A stretch of DNA of 38,817 nt from Owenia fusiformis (lineage: Eukaryota; Annelida; Polychaeta; Sabellida; Oweniidae): assembly GCA_903813345.2 (NCBI GenBank), contig CAIIXF020000057.1:1-38817 (forward strand), in the 5' to 3' direction. Positions 10,001 to 19,969 of this stretch are shown in pieces; the first letter of the stretch is position 1, and each line of letters starts with the position of its first letter. The translations under genes were made by a program, and so were the position numbers. The notes under the pieces were generated by a model. It searched no databases. It was not told where the DNA came from and saw only the letters and a list, made by a program, of their open reading frames with translations.

Positions 10001-10004
10001 ATAC

Positions 10005-10230
10005 AGTAAAACCTGAGTTACTGTACACATCTCTTTAGTGAATACCTATCAAGAGTGAACGTTTCAATTCGGCAAAACCTTTTTTCTCCAAATGACTCCG
10101 ATGTTAAAGTACAATCCTATAGTGACCACCTTCCAACTATGAACAGTGAACACTAAACCCTGGCAAAATCTGTTGAATTATCCTGTCTCTAGTGAACATT
10201 AAATCAGATATACGATTTCTCGCTGATTTT
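10005..10230. repeat. Dispersed repeat, possibly pogo/Tigger-like
   Basis: It begins with cagtaaaacct, a common start of pogo/Tigger-type terminal repeats, and then has several 'tagtgaaca' phrases. The 16-base string acatctctttagtgaa at about 10028 recurs exactly at about 35744, in a second repeat region with the same style of sequence. No transposase is present. Confidence 0.4.
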
Positions 10231-10239
10231 CTCCAACTG

Positions 10240-10795
10240 CCTTATCAGAGTTGAGCAATTTACGTTTTTATTACCTGTCAAAAATAATTAAAAGGTCAAT
10301 TTGAGATCTTGGTCTCTTCTATTGAAACAGGTGTGACTAATTATAATTCTAAATATGCTTTGTTTTTACAAAGACCCCCCACGAAGTGGCCTGGGATTTG
10401 TACTTTATTCCGACGTAAAACCATTTACGTGATCTAAAGACCGCCTTTATTCCCTTATATGGTAAATCGTCAAGTTTACTATCAAGTCAGCATACGATGC
10501 GATTACGAATCGATTGTTTCCAAGTAATGTAGTCATTTGACGTATGGACGCATCAGCCGCCATTGCTCTCAAGTTCTTCTGAACCGATAAGCTCATTTTC
10601 ACTTTTCTGACATTTTCTAATTTGTGTATTTTTAATCAAATTTCACTTCAACTTGATTGCAGAATTGAGTAGCATTGTAAGATCCAACTGTCCAGAATCA
10701 TCACCAGAATCATCATTCGGGCCAGAAATGGTGTAGAAATTTATGGAATTTTAGTTTCGTCTCACCGGGTGTTCTGTCTTCTTATTCTAGCCTAT
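10240..10795. other. Unassigned sequence
   Basis: No gene, RNA or repeat unit recognised. Confidence 0.4.
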
Positions 10796-10801
10796 TAGGA
10801 T

Positions 10802-11535
10802 TTTCGACATCTAAAAAGTCACTCGACTTTTTTGCAAAAAAACTTCCAAAAAGTAACAGTCGCATGAATTCACATTGTCGTACTTACAAAATGGCCCATC
10901 GCCTAACTTATGCACCATCGAACTCGGTAATATTGTACACGTAACTATTAATTACCGTATATTCCCATAGAAAACTGGGCTTGCTTTTCAACATTTCAAG
11001 CGAAAATTCTCTACGGAGCTTTTGTTTTTCTGACGTAATTTCTTTAAAGAAATCGGTGACGTGATAGGTTCAGTTCATCTTATTTCGAAACTCGAAAGGG
11101 GTGTCATCTATTTCATATGTATTAAGAATATTTATTTTCATCTTGTCCAGCCCTATATACAACCTGCCCTTATCCCTTTCGCTTGTAAAACCGCGTAGTA
11201 ATGTTAAAATTATGGAATAAATTCTCTGAGAGTGGCGACATGTCTGCAGCTCTACCATCTTGCGTTTGACACCCCTCGTTTTTGGCGAGTCCTAGTAAAC
11301 TGCACATCCGGGTGATTAGAAAAGGGACATTTTTAAAAAATCAAGCGGCAACAAAGATACTTCTGGTTAAACTGAGTTTATGACGAGAAACTTATGAAAG
11401 AATCAATGAAATGTAAGTGGTATACGTACATTAGGCGGATGTCAAAAATTAAACGTGGCGCCAATTTGAAACTTCAGAATGCTTTCTGTGATTCAAAATT
11501 ACAAAAAAAGTCGAGTGACTTTTTAGATGTCGAAA
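10802..11535. mobile_element. MITE-like element with 32-bp terminal inverted repeats
   Basis: The left arm 10802-10833 and right arm 11504-11535 are exact inverted copies over about 32 bases, starting tttcgacatctaaaaagtca. The inner part of each arm (aaaaagtcactcgacttttt) is itself hairpin-capable. The ~670-bp interior has no convincing coding sequence. No clear target-site duplication is visible, so the superfamily is open. Confidence 0.6.
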
Positions 11536-11544
11536 TTCTTAAAA

Positions 11545-11985
11545 TATTTTTCACATTCTGTCCGACAGTCGAAAAATCAATTTTTAGAAAAAGTTCAAAT
11601 GCCTCAATTGAATCATTCGATCTGCTTACTCATTTTTACATGACTTATTTTTTGAAGTCAAATGTGTGCCTATTCGCCTCGTCATTAGGCAGATTCTCGA
11701 AACTGGATCCAAATGCAGTAAGAAACTCAGTCATTTTCTTGAGAAGAGTTTCTCCTTACCCTCTGTTCAAGTGACATCAGATTCCAAGAATCTGCACAAT
11801 AATCTTATGTTTACATTTGCAGTTACAGTATTTTAATACTCAAATATGGGAAAAGGCTACTGAACCCCATTAATAATGAGCTTAGCAAGTGCCTAATATT
11901 GATTTAAAAAAATATGAATATTTCATTGAAATGAATAAATGTTTGACAAACACAAGAAAGTATTTACAAAGGCAATACATTTATA
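11545..11985. other. Unassigned sequence
   Basis: No gene recognised. The open frame running through 11394-11774 overlaps the MITE arm and has no recognisable motif, so it is not called. Confidence 0.4.
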
Positions 11986-12509
11986 TAAAGGGTGGTCCAA
12001 AAAATGGGACACTCGTATTTCAAAAATAAATATTGATTTATTTGATGGAAACATGTAATATTATATACCAATGGATAGGACATTTACTCATCTTTAATTT
12101 GGTATATCATAAGTTCAGATTTATTATAATGTCTTTCAACCAGCGTCCATAATATAAATGACGTCATTTTCGTTTCAAAACGGGTTTTGCAAAACTTGCA
12201 AAAACAAGTTTTATTGTTAACTTTATTTACATAAACAGACGTTTATATATATTATATGTTATGAAAAGATCTAAAGTGTTATTTTATTAATATTTCTTTC
12301 CTTTAAATGATCAAAATGTTTGGGAAATTGTTAAAGTTATTCAGCATGATGTTAACCAAGTACGAATAATGACATTTAGCACTGTGATGTCACAATAACA
12401 CATTTCAGTAGTCACAAATTCAAATACAGTCACGGTCAATGAATTGCAAAAATGGCTGCCATTCTCACCTGATAACAGAAGGCCTTGCGTTTGGTGGCCT
12501 AATTTTATA

Positions 12510-12730
12510 CTTCACTTGGACTCACAGCCACGCAAAACAATGCTACATTGAAGAAAGTATATAAGGAGTATATACCAGATAGAAATTCAATTATGGGGTG
12601 GCAGAAGAGATTTAAAAGAGACGATTTGACCCTGGATGACAACTCCAAACATGGGAGGCAAAAACTCCACAAGTCACAGTGGAAGAAATTGCCAAGAGTG
12701 TTTGACCTGACAAGCATCAAAAGTACATAA
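12510..12730 (+). pseudogene. Degraded mariner-like transposase N-terminal fragment
   Basis: The plus-strand frame reads 'NNATLKKVYKEY', then 'IMGWQKRFKRDD', then 'LDDNSKHGRQK'. The spacing of V-Y, W-x-x-R-F, D-D and G-R matches the helix-turn-helix region at the start of mariner-type (IS630/Tc1/mariner) transposases, where W-x-x-R-F lies in the DNA-binding domain. The frame stops at 12730 and no DDD/DDE catalytic region follows. About 520 bases upstream, 11989-12013 (agggtggtccaaaaaatggg and on) looks like a mariner-type terminus, but I cannot find a clean inverted partner. Best read as a decayed or internally deleted transposon. Confidence 0.45.
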
Positions 12731-12789
12731 CACGCAAATGGCAATATTTTGAAAAAATGTGAAATGGGACACTGTGCAATGTACATCCA

Positions 12790-13440
12790 TTAAGGGGACT
12801 CATCTCTAACCCTTACGACAATGGTGATACACCTGCCAATTACAGAACAGAAAATAAACATCTTCAGGAAAAGCTTGTTTGTTAACTTCACGTTTGACAA
12901 GTGTTCTATAATTAAATGTTAATGACGCTGAATGAGGTATGTGACACTTTACGTCATAGTAACTCATAGCAACTATGAGCTCCTCACTCGAAGCAGTGTT
13001 TTATCATGACGTCATATAACACTCTTGTTCACAAATTCTTGGAATATGGTACCATCATCTGTGACGTCAGTGACACATTGCCCCATCAACAATTAAACAA
13101 ACAAATGAACTATACGTCACTGATCTCCCAAATAATTGCATAATTTGGGTGTTTGCTTTGTTTTCTTGTATTCGTTCAAGCTTAGTTCGCTATTTTCCAG
13201 CAGTATAACAAGCATGCAAATGTTTTACAGACATGGCAAACCAGCATGTAACTTGCTTTTTTCTTTTTTCCGCTAAATGCCATTTGTATGAGCAATTTAT
13301 ATAAGGTTTCACCATACATTACCTTTGAAATCAAAATGATAAGTATCCCATATATTACTGATGTATAAAATCGTTTTAGCCTACGGTATAGCCACCGAGT
13401 TGTGTGCCTCTTAATAACATCTAAAATAAAAAAAGTTTCA
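12790..13440. other. Unassigned sequence
   Basis: No gene recognised. Several 'tgacgtca'-type octamers occur (for example near 13007 and 13063), but with no promoter context. Confidence 0.4.
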
Positions 13441-13449
13441 CCATCGATT

Positions 13450-14880
13450 TTTTACTTCAAATAATATCAAAGTTTATTGAAATAAAGAGGCGATTGAAAT
13501 TCAACATGGCGTCAAGAACCATTTACAAATGTTAGTCTTACATAAGGCTTTAATTTATTTACCCTCATTTGAATTTTCTTGAAATTCAAACTATTCAGAT
13601 GATAAAAGGCATTGCATTTGTATCATTTTAAGCGATTATAAAATAATTCGCATGCCCAATAACACGTATAGCAAGATCATACCGTTTCGAAATAAAAAAA
13701 ATTGTTGGTGATAATCGATGAAATTCTTGAAAATATAAGAAAAAGCCGAAACTCCGAGAATAAACAACAGAAAAATCGACGGTGGAACCTTTTTATATTT
13801 TCAGATGTTATTTAGGGGTACGTGAACTATTGTTTAAAACAATAAAAACAATATGTCAATGTTCTAGTTTTTCCCTAAAAATGTCAAAGTTTATGAAAAT
13901 TGAAAGTCAATTAAAATTTGATATGGCGTCAATTGTACTGTCGAATTTGGGTAAGGGGTCACAGGCCTTTACAAAGATTGGTATAATAATGCTTTTTTTT
14001 ACCTCGAATCGAATTATCTTGGAACTCAAATTCTTCAGATAATCAAACTGAGGTTAATCAAAGACATTTTTAGCAATTGTATAATGATTCACATGTCTTA
14101 TACGCGTATGGCGAAACTATACCGGTGAGCAATGTAAACATTTCTTGTTGGAGATAATTGATGAAATTCTTAGAAATATCAGAGAAAGCCGAAATTTTGA
14201 ATCTAAATAACAGAAAAAATTGACGGTGGAACCTTTTTATATTTTCAAATGTCATTTAGGGGTACGTGAACTGTTGTTTAATACAATAAAAACAATATGT
14301 CAATGTTTTATTTTTCTCCTCAAAGAATGTCAAAGTTTATGGTAATAAGGTGATTTAAGTTCGACATGGCGTAATTTTATTGCCGAACTTGGGTGAGGGG
14401 TCACAACCCTTTACAAAGGTTGGTCTTATGATGCTTTATTCACCCTAATTTTAATTTTCTTGACATTCAAACTATTCAGATAATAAAAGGCATTGCATTT
14501 ATATCATTTTAAGCGATTGTAAAATGATTCGCATGCCCAATAACACGTATAGCGAGATCATACCGTTTCGTACTAAAAACATTTTTTGCTGGTGATAATC
14601 GATGAAATCCTTGAAAACATAAGAAAAAGCCGAAATTCCGAAAATGAATAACGGAAAAAATCGACGGTGGAACCTTTTTATATTTTCAAATGTTATTTAG
14701 GGGTACGTGAACTATTGTTTAAAACAATAAAAACAATATGTCAATGTTTTAGTTTTTTCCTCAAAAAATGTCAAAGTTTATGAAAATTGGAATACAATTA
14801 AAATTTTATATGGCGTCAATTGCCCTGCCGAACTTGGGTAAGGGGTCAAAACCCTTTATCTAAGCTGTTCTTACTATGCT
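13450..14880. repeat. Satellite array, ~440-bp unit, about 3.3 copies
   Basis: The anchor 'caaagtttat' occurs at about 13468, 13885, 14331 and 14772 (spacings about 417, 446 and 441). The block ggtggaacctttttatattt recurs near 13782, 14225 and 14666. Units share long stretches with scattered substitutions and small indels. No unit has a conserved open frame, since frames present in one copy break in another, so it is a non-coding satellite. Confidence 0.88.
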
Positions 14881-14889
14881 TTATTAGTA

Positions 14890-16800
14890 CCCATCAAAAA
14901 TAATTGGCATCAAAAGTCTTCAGCTTATCAAATGCCGTAAATTAAAAACAATCTTGGTGGCCGTGTGACGATTTTCCTATCAATCATCGATAAATTGAGA
15001 ACGTGTCGCTTTTAAAGCAAGCGTATTCTAGTGAAGCGGGTAAATTGAGGCGCTTTTTCCGTAACGTCACACCCATCTTTCAGACGATGTAGTGAAATAT
15101 TTTGATGGCTAACATCCAATGTGTTTTACATCAAATGAAAGCATATATGATACCCTTCAGAAAAGAGAAACATAAACAGTGCGTTCAGGGTACCCCAAAA
15201 TCTAGGATGTGCTCATTGTAATTCAGTATCTTAAAATGTATTTTTGAGCATACTTCTTATAGCTACACAAAATGGTATTTGTTGATTTATTATTCCATAT
15301 TTTCAATTTTTATTCCTTTTGACGTGACTGTATAACCTGCCCCGCCCTACCCAAACTCATCAACTTGATTTTATAATAACATCAATATAGTTTTATCAGT
15401 CAACGTGAAAATTTCTAGAATAATCAAAATGTCTCTAAGGAACATTTACTGAAAATTTCATGGAAAAATATCAATTATTGATAAAGTAAGAGCATATAGT
15501 GCATTACTTCTGGGACAACCCTCGTAATACAACAATACTGTATTAGAACACTTACATTGACTTATACAAATAAGAATTGTGTTCGAAGTTTGACAATAAT
15601 ATTTTACCCATGCCGGAATGTGACATAATGCAAAGGAGTATGAAGCGCCATCTATATTCAGATCTTATTCTTGATGGAATCTTCTACAAAAAGAACAATA
15701 GAGTCCCCTACCCTTTCCAGAACAGTATATCAATGGTGCTACATGCTGCTGTCAGAACAGGAGAATAAAACCATTTACTTCAAGTTAACTAAAATTCCAC
15801 ATTTGTAATATCAATCGACATTTATCCATTCCCTTCCAACATCGGCTCTTTGTATTTTTCAGTGATTTTTTCACTGGATTTTCTTGTTGTAACACAGGAT
15901 ATGCGTCTTAGATTGAATTCTTGGAGATAATCTAGTTAAGTTAATCTAGTTCTAGTTATTATTACCTCTATCTGCCAAGTCCTAACTAAATCTTTTTCTC
16001 ATCCCGTCATTTTAAAAAACAAATTGGATTAAAATTATAATTCATGATCATTTCACAATCAACTGAATCTATCATGTCCTTTAACTAATTCGATACAATT
16101 CTTTAAGTGACTCAAATGTCTCAAATATTCCACTATTTTAAGGGATATATTGATGAAATAAAATGATTAATCATGCAGATGACAGTCAGTCTAAAATAAG
16201 TCAGTTTGTATATAACTGTCAAGATTTCCCGGGTATAATTTTATGACCCTTAAAAAATATGTAATTAAAATAACATAACATTTATTGAAATACAACTTGT
16301 GTTCGCATAAATATAAAATAAGTGAAGAATATATAATAACACAGTAGTATGTGCACTAACTAACACCTATGGCCTATAGCTATCTTAACAGATCTATCCG
16401 CGTTCCAGTTAATTACTCTAAACACTCAAAACTCGATTATACACAAATTATATATTGTTCATATTTCGAGTATTTAATTGTTCATCACGAGAGATTGTAG
16501 ATTTATAGTTTTATGATCACCCTGTATATCACCATCACTGGCATGGGAGATACATATACATATTCAGAATTCCTCCATAGGATATGGTATCCAATGTAAT
16601 ATGGATAAATGTTCACGAATACAGCATCAGATAACATATGGAATATGCAATATTAGTACAATGGGTTGATTGTTCATGTACGCAGTATCAGCTGCATTAT
16701 AACTATCACACCACATTTAGTCACAGGAATGATGATATTTCACCAAATTGTTTATTATAGCATTGTAGCAATCTACGTTCAGCAAGGTCAGGTCACTCTG
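14890..16800. other. Unassigned sequence
   Basis: No gene recognised. A possible short mariner-type MITE lies at about 15187-15527: it starts agggtacccca, and its end reads agggttgtccca on the other strand. The resemblance covers only about a dozen bases. Weak degenerate duplications occur near 16590-16700. Confidence 0.3.
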
Positions 16801-16807
16801 GGAATAA

Positions 16808-17285
16808 TTAACCCTTAAATTTTTTTTTGTTTGTTTTTACACCCTCTAAAGATTTTTGGGGTCCGTTTGGACCTCAAGATATATTTTGCAATTACTTTGC
16901 AACCAGAGAAGCTTTTTTTTCATTCTGACTTCAGTTGTACATAGGTTAATCTATTACCTTTCAGAATATGTATGCATTATTATGGAAGTATGTGTAAACC
17001 TAATCATAAGGGGTCAGGTGTTTTAGCATTTTGTAACATTTCGTAGCATTTATATATAACACTGTATTAATTGAATATGTTTCAGTGATAGTGATGTTCT
17101 TTGGCCTCAGGTATCACAAAAAGTCATAATGCGATTTAAATCTTGTTTGTTTTTTTCTGAAAGGAATTTAATTAATTGAAGATTAGATGGAATTTCATGT
17201 TGATAGAATAATTATTTCTGATATAATTATTGCAAATAATGAGCTATTGGGTCCAAACGGACCCCAAAAGCCATTTAAGGGTTAA
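16808..17285. mobile_element. piggyBac-type MITE with TTAA duplications
   Basis: TTAA at 16808-16811 and 17282-17285 flank a 470-bp element beginning CCCTTAAAT and ending ATTTAAGGG. TTAA target duplication together with CCC...GGG ends is the signature of the piggyBac superfamily. Just inside, both ends carry GGGGTCCGTTTGGACC or its complement (about 16858-16873 and 17249-17264). At the left end this motif is pushed inwards by roughly 28 extra bases. The motif is partly palindromic by itself (GGTCC...GGACC) and could be a transposase-binding subterminal repeat. There is no coding sequence, so the element would depend on a transposase made elsewhere. Confidence 0.82.
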
Positions 17286-17399
17286 TAAATATTTTGTCTC
17301 TCCTCATAGCAGGTAATATTTCGAATCACAATAATCGAATATTAATAGTCACTACTTCAATTACGTTACGCAATAGACATCACATTCTGCTACGAACTG

Positions 17400-17520
17400 C
17401 CTAGTCGAACCACCCCCTCCCTTGACCGAGAGCTTGCTGCGCCCCTGATTATTGCCCATATGACATAATAATATTACACAATCCAAATTAATTAATTTTC
17501 TATTAGTTATTAGGTTATTT
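17400..17520 (+). repeat. Dispersed repeat A, copy 1
   Basis: The segment from 'accaccccctccc' through 'gagcttgctgcgcccctgat' to 'atgacataataatat' recurs in direct orientation at about 19342-19450 on the other side of the G-rich minisatellite. Confidence 0.7.
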
Positions 17521-17619
17521 TCTGTCACCAAATTTTAAAAAGAATACATGTCAGTCAAATGGTCAAAATGTAACATTTCCTAAAGAATTCTCTTGTTTAC
17601 AGCAGATTAAAGATTTTGT

Positions 17620-17700
17620 TTAATTTTATACAAATTGATGCAACTTCCTTCAAAACTGAGCTAGAAACTTCGATTCAAATGCATTTTAAAACTTTTCTTC
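17620..17700 (+). repeat. Dispersed repeat C, copy 1
   Basis: The segment containing 'aaattgatgcaacttcct' and 'ctgagctagaaacttc' has an inverted copy at 19246-19322. Together with repeat A it frames the minisatellite. Confidence 0.75.
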
Positions 17701-17884
17701 TATATAATGGTTATATTTTAATTGATTACAGGGGTTGCACTCATTACACCCCCTGGCTAATAGCCGTCCCCATAGGCTATGGTAACCAGGTGAATATGCT
17801 GTCCCCATTTTTCACGACTTTTCCAAAGTTTTGCTTTTATCTTTGTCATCATGATAGCTCTGACATTATATTGGATTAACATAA

Positions 17885-18990
17885 CCCCCCCCATAAAAAC
17901 ACCGTCCCTTGGATGCTTTTTGGGACACTGAGTGTCATTAGTATTTTGGGGGGCCACTTAGGGACAAATGGGAAGCTTTTGGGGCCACTTAAATGATTTT
18001 GGGGTCCACAGGGGCCATTGGAGTGCTTTTAGAGGCCACCTTGGGCCACTGATATGCTTTTTGGGGTCACATGGGACCAATATGATGATTTCGAGGCCAC
18101 TAGGATGCTTTTAAGGGGCTTAATGGGGCTACTTGGATGCTTTTTGGGCCACTGGGTGTCACTAGTATGCTTTTTGGGGGCTACTGGGGCGGCAAATGGG
18201 AACCTTTTTGGGCCACTTGAATGATTTTGGAGCCCATTGAAGTGCTTTTAGAGGCCACTGAGATGCTTTTGGGACCACAGGGGGCCACTGGGATGCTTTC
18301 GGGGGCCACTAGGATGCTTATAGGGGGCATAGTTGGGCCACTTGGATACTTTTTGGGCCACTGGGTGTCACTAGTATGCTTTTTGGGCGCCACTGGCGGG
18401 ACAATGGGAAGCTTTTGGGGCCACTGGGGGCAACTAGAATGCTTTTGGGGTCCACGGGGGGCTTTTAGAGGCCACTTAGATGCTTTCTGGGGCCACAGGG
18501 GTCAATAGGATGATTTCGGGGGCCACTAGGATGCTCTTAGGGGGCATAATGGGGCCACTTGGATGCTTTTTTGGGCCACTGGGTGTCACTAGTATGCTTT
18601 TTGGGGGTCACTGGGAAGCCTTTGGAGCCTCTAGAATGATCTTGGGGCCATTGTAGTGCTTTTAGAGGCCACTTGGGACCATTGAGATGCTTTTTGGGGC
18701 CACAGGGGGCGACTTGGCTGATGTCATGGGTCACAGAGTAGGGTATTAGGATACTCCTTAGGGCCTCATAGCAGCACTTAGATGTTTTTGAGGACCACAT
18801 GGGGCCACTATGATGCTTTTTTTTGGGGGGGGGACATCTGGGGGCTATATGGGTGCTTTTTGGGGCATCTGGGGGCCACTAGGATGCTGCTTAGGGAGGC
18901 CACAGGGGCCACTAGAATGCTTTTGGGGGCTACTTTGGGGCACTTTGATGCTTTTTCGGATCATATGGGGCCACTGCCGTGCTTTTGAAT
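17885..18990 (+). repeat. G-rich minisatellite with ~210-bp higher-order period
   Basis: Degenerate units of about 20-35 bases built around 'ggggccactaggatgctttt' fill 1.1 kb. A longer phrase, 'ccactgggtgtcactagtat', recurs at about 18150, 18358 and 18575, with a variant near 17930, giving a higher-order period near 210 bp. The strand asymmetry is strong (many GGGG runs on plus, CCCC on minus), so G-quadruplex formation is possible. The glycine/tryptophan- or proline/lysine-rich open frames here are by-products of the repeat and not genes. Confidence 0.88.
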
Positions 18991-19245
18991 GCCACAATTG
19001 CCTATTTAGTATTGAATTATAACAAACAGACTAAGTTTAAGTTAAGGACAGTGTAAAATTACATGTTTGTTAAAGTAATGATATTATAAATAGGATTTAC
19101 AACCACGAAATCATAACCTCTTAACCCAAAATGTTATCATGGGCCTCTAGAACAAAAACAATTTTTTTCTTAGTTATGCTACCCAGATTAGAAAAACATA
19201 AAAATTATTTTAAAAATACTAATGCACTCAATCTGTTATCATTAT

Positions 19246-19322
19246 TAGGTTAAAATTATTTTGACTTGAAGCTTCTAGCTCAATTTTGAAGGAAGTTGCA
19301 TCAATTTTTGTAAAACTCATCT
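19246..19322 (-). repeat. Dispersed repeat C, copy 2 (inverted)
   Basis: 'gaagcttctagctcaatttt' and 'aggaagttgcatcaattttt' are the complements of the motifs at 17620-17700. Confidence 0.75.
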
Positions 19323-19341
19323 TAAAAACATTTTTGTGTTG

Positions 19342-19460
19342 CTTATGCCACGATCGCCCACCTCCCCCCTGACTGAAAGCTGGCTGCACGCCTGATAAAT
19401 GATTGCCCTTATGACATAATAATACAACACAATTCAAATTAAATAATAATCTATAGAATT
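19342..19460 (+). repeat. Dispersed repeat A, copy 2
   Basis: The direct copy of 17400-17520 shows the same order of a C-rich block, 'gctggctgcacgcctgat' and 'atgacataataata'. The next segment, 'ttcttgtttacagc' near 19458, also matches 'ctcttgtttacagc' near 17590, but the spacing differs. Confidence 0.7.
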
Positions 19461-19710
19461 CTTGTTTACAGCGGACAGTTTTGCTACATGATGTTACCAT
19501 AGCAACAGTGTATATGGAACATTTTTTATGAATTAGACATCTTTCATTACAGTTATTCAATTTTTTATGACCATAAATGTATGAATGAAATAAACTAATA
19601 CACTTAACTAAAAGAAATAAAATAGTTGAAAGCATTACTGACCATTATAAAGACAGTAATTTCATAGAGTTATATATCATGATTAAGATAAAATATGCAA
19701 GAACAAACAG

Positions 19711-19726
19711 TTATGACGTCATGATT
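19711..19726. repeat. Target-site duplication, LINE 2 (left copy)
   Basis: ttatgacgtcatgatt is identical to 23449-23464. It is followed at once by the T run that complements the LINE 2 poly(A) tail. Confidence 0.8.
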
Positions 19727-19969
19727 TTTTTTTCATGTTATCGATTTATTTCAAATAAAAACATAGATGTACAAGGTTAGCTGATTGCCAAAGTTTTGCA
19801 ACATTAGCGGCAATTAAATAATATAACATAAATGAAATAATAGATATAATATAAAATACAAAAGGTTTACATATATTCTTAATTCCAAATCACTGAATCA
19901 AGGAAATCCCATGGGCGGGGATGATGACAAAAAGGAAAGAGCAGAAAAATGAAGAAACGGAACCTGTTG

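Noticed and set aside
11394-11774. 126-codon plus-strand frame
   Set aside because: It overlaps a MITE arm, has no recognisable motif, and has no supporting context.
15187-15527. Short mariner-type MITE
   Set aside because: The inverted similarity of the ends covers only about a dozen bases with mismatches, and I could not define a TA duplication.
18181-19022. Several 70-95 codon frames rich in Gly/Trp or Pro/Lys
   Set aside because: They are by-products of the G-rich minisatellite, present in several frames on both strands.
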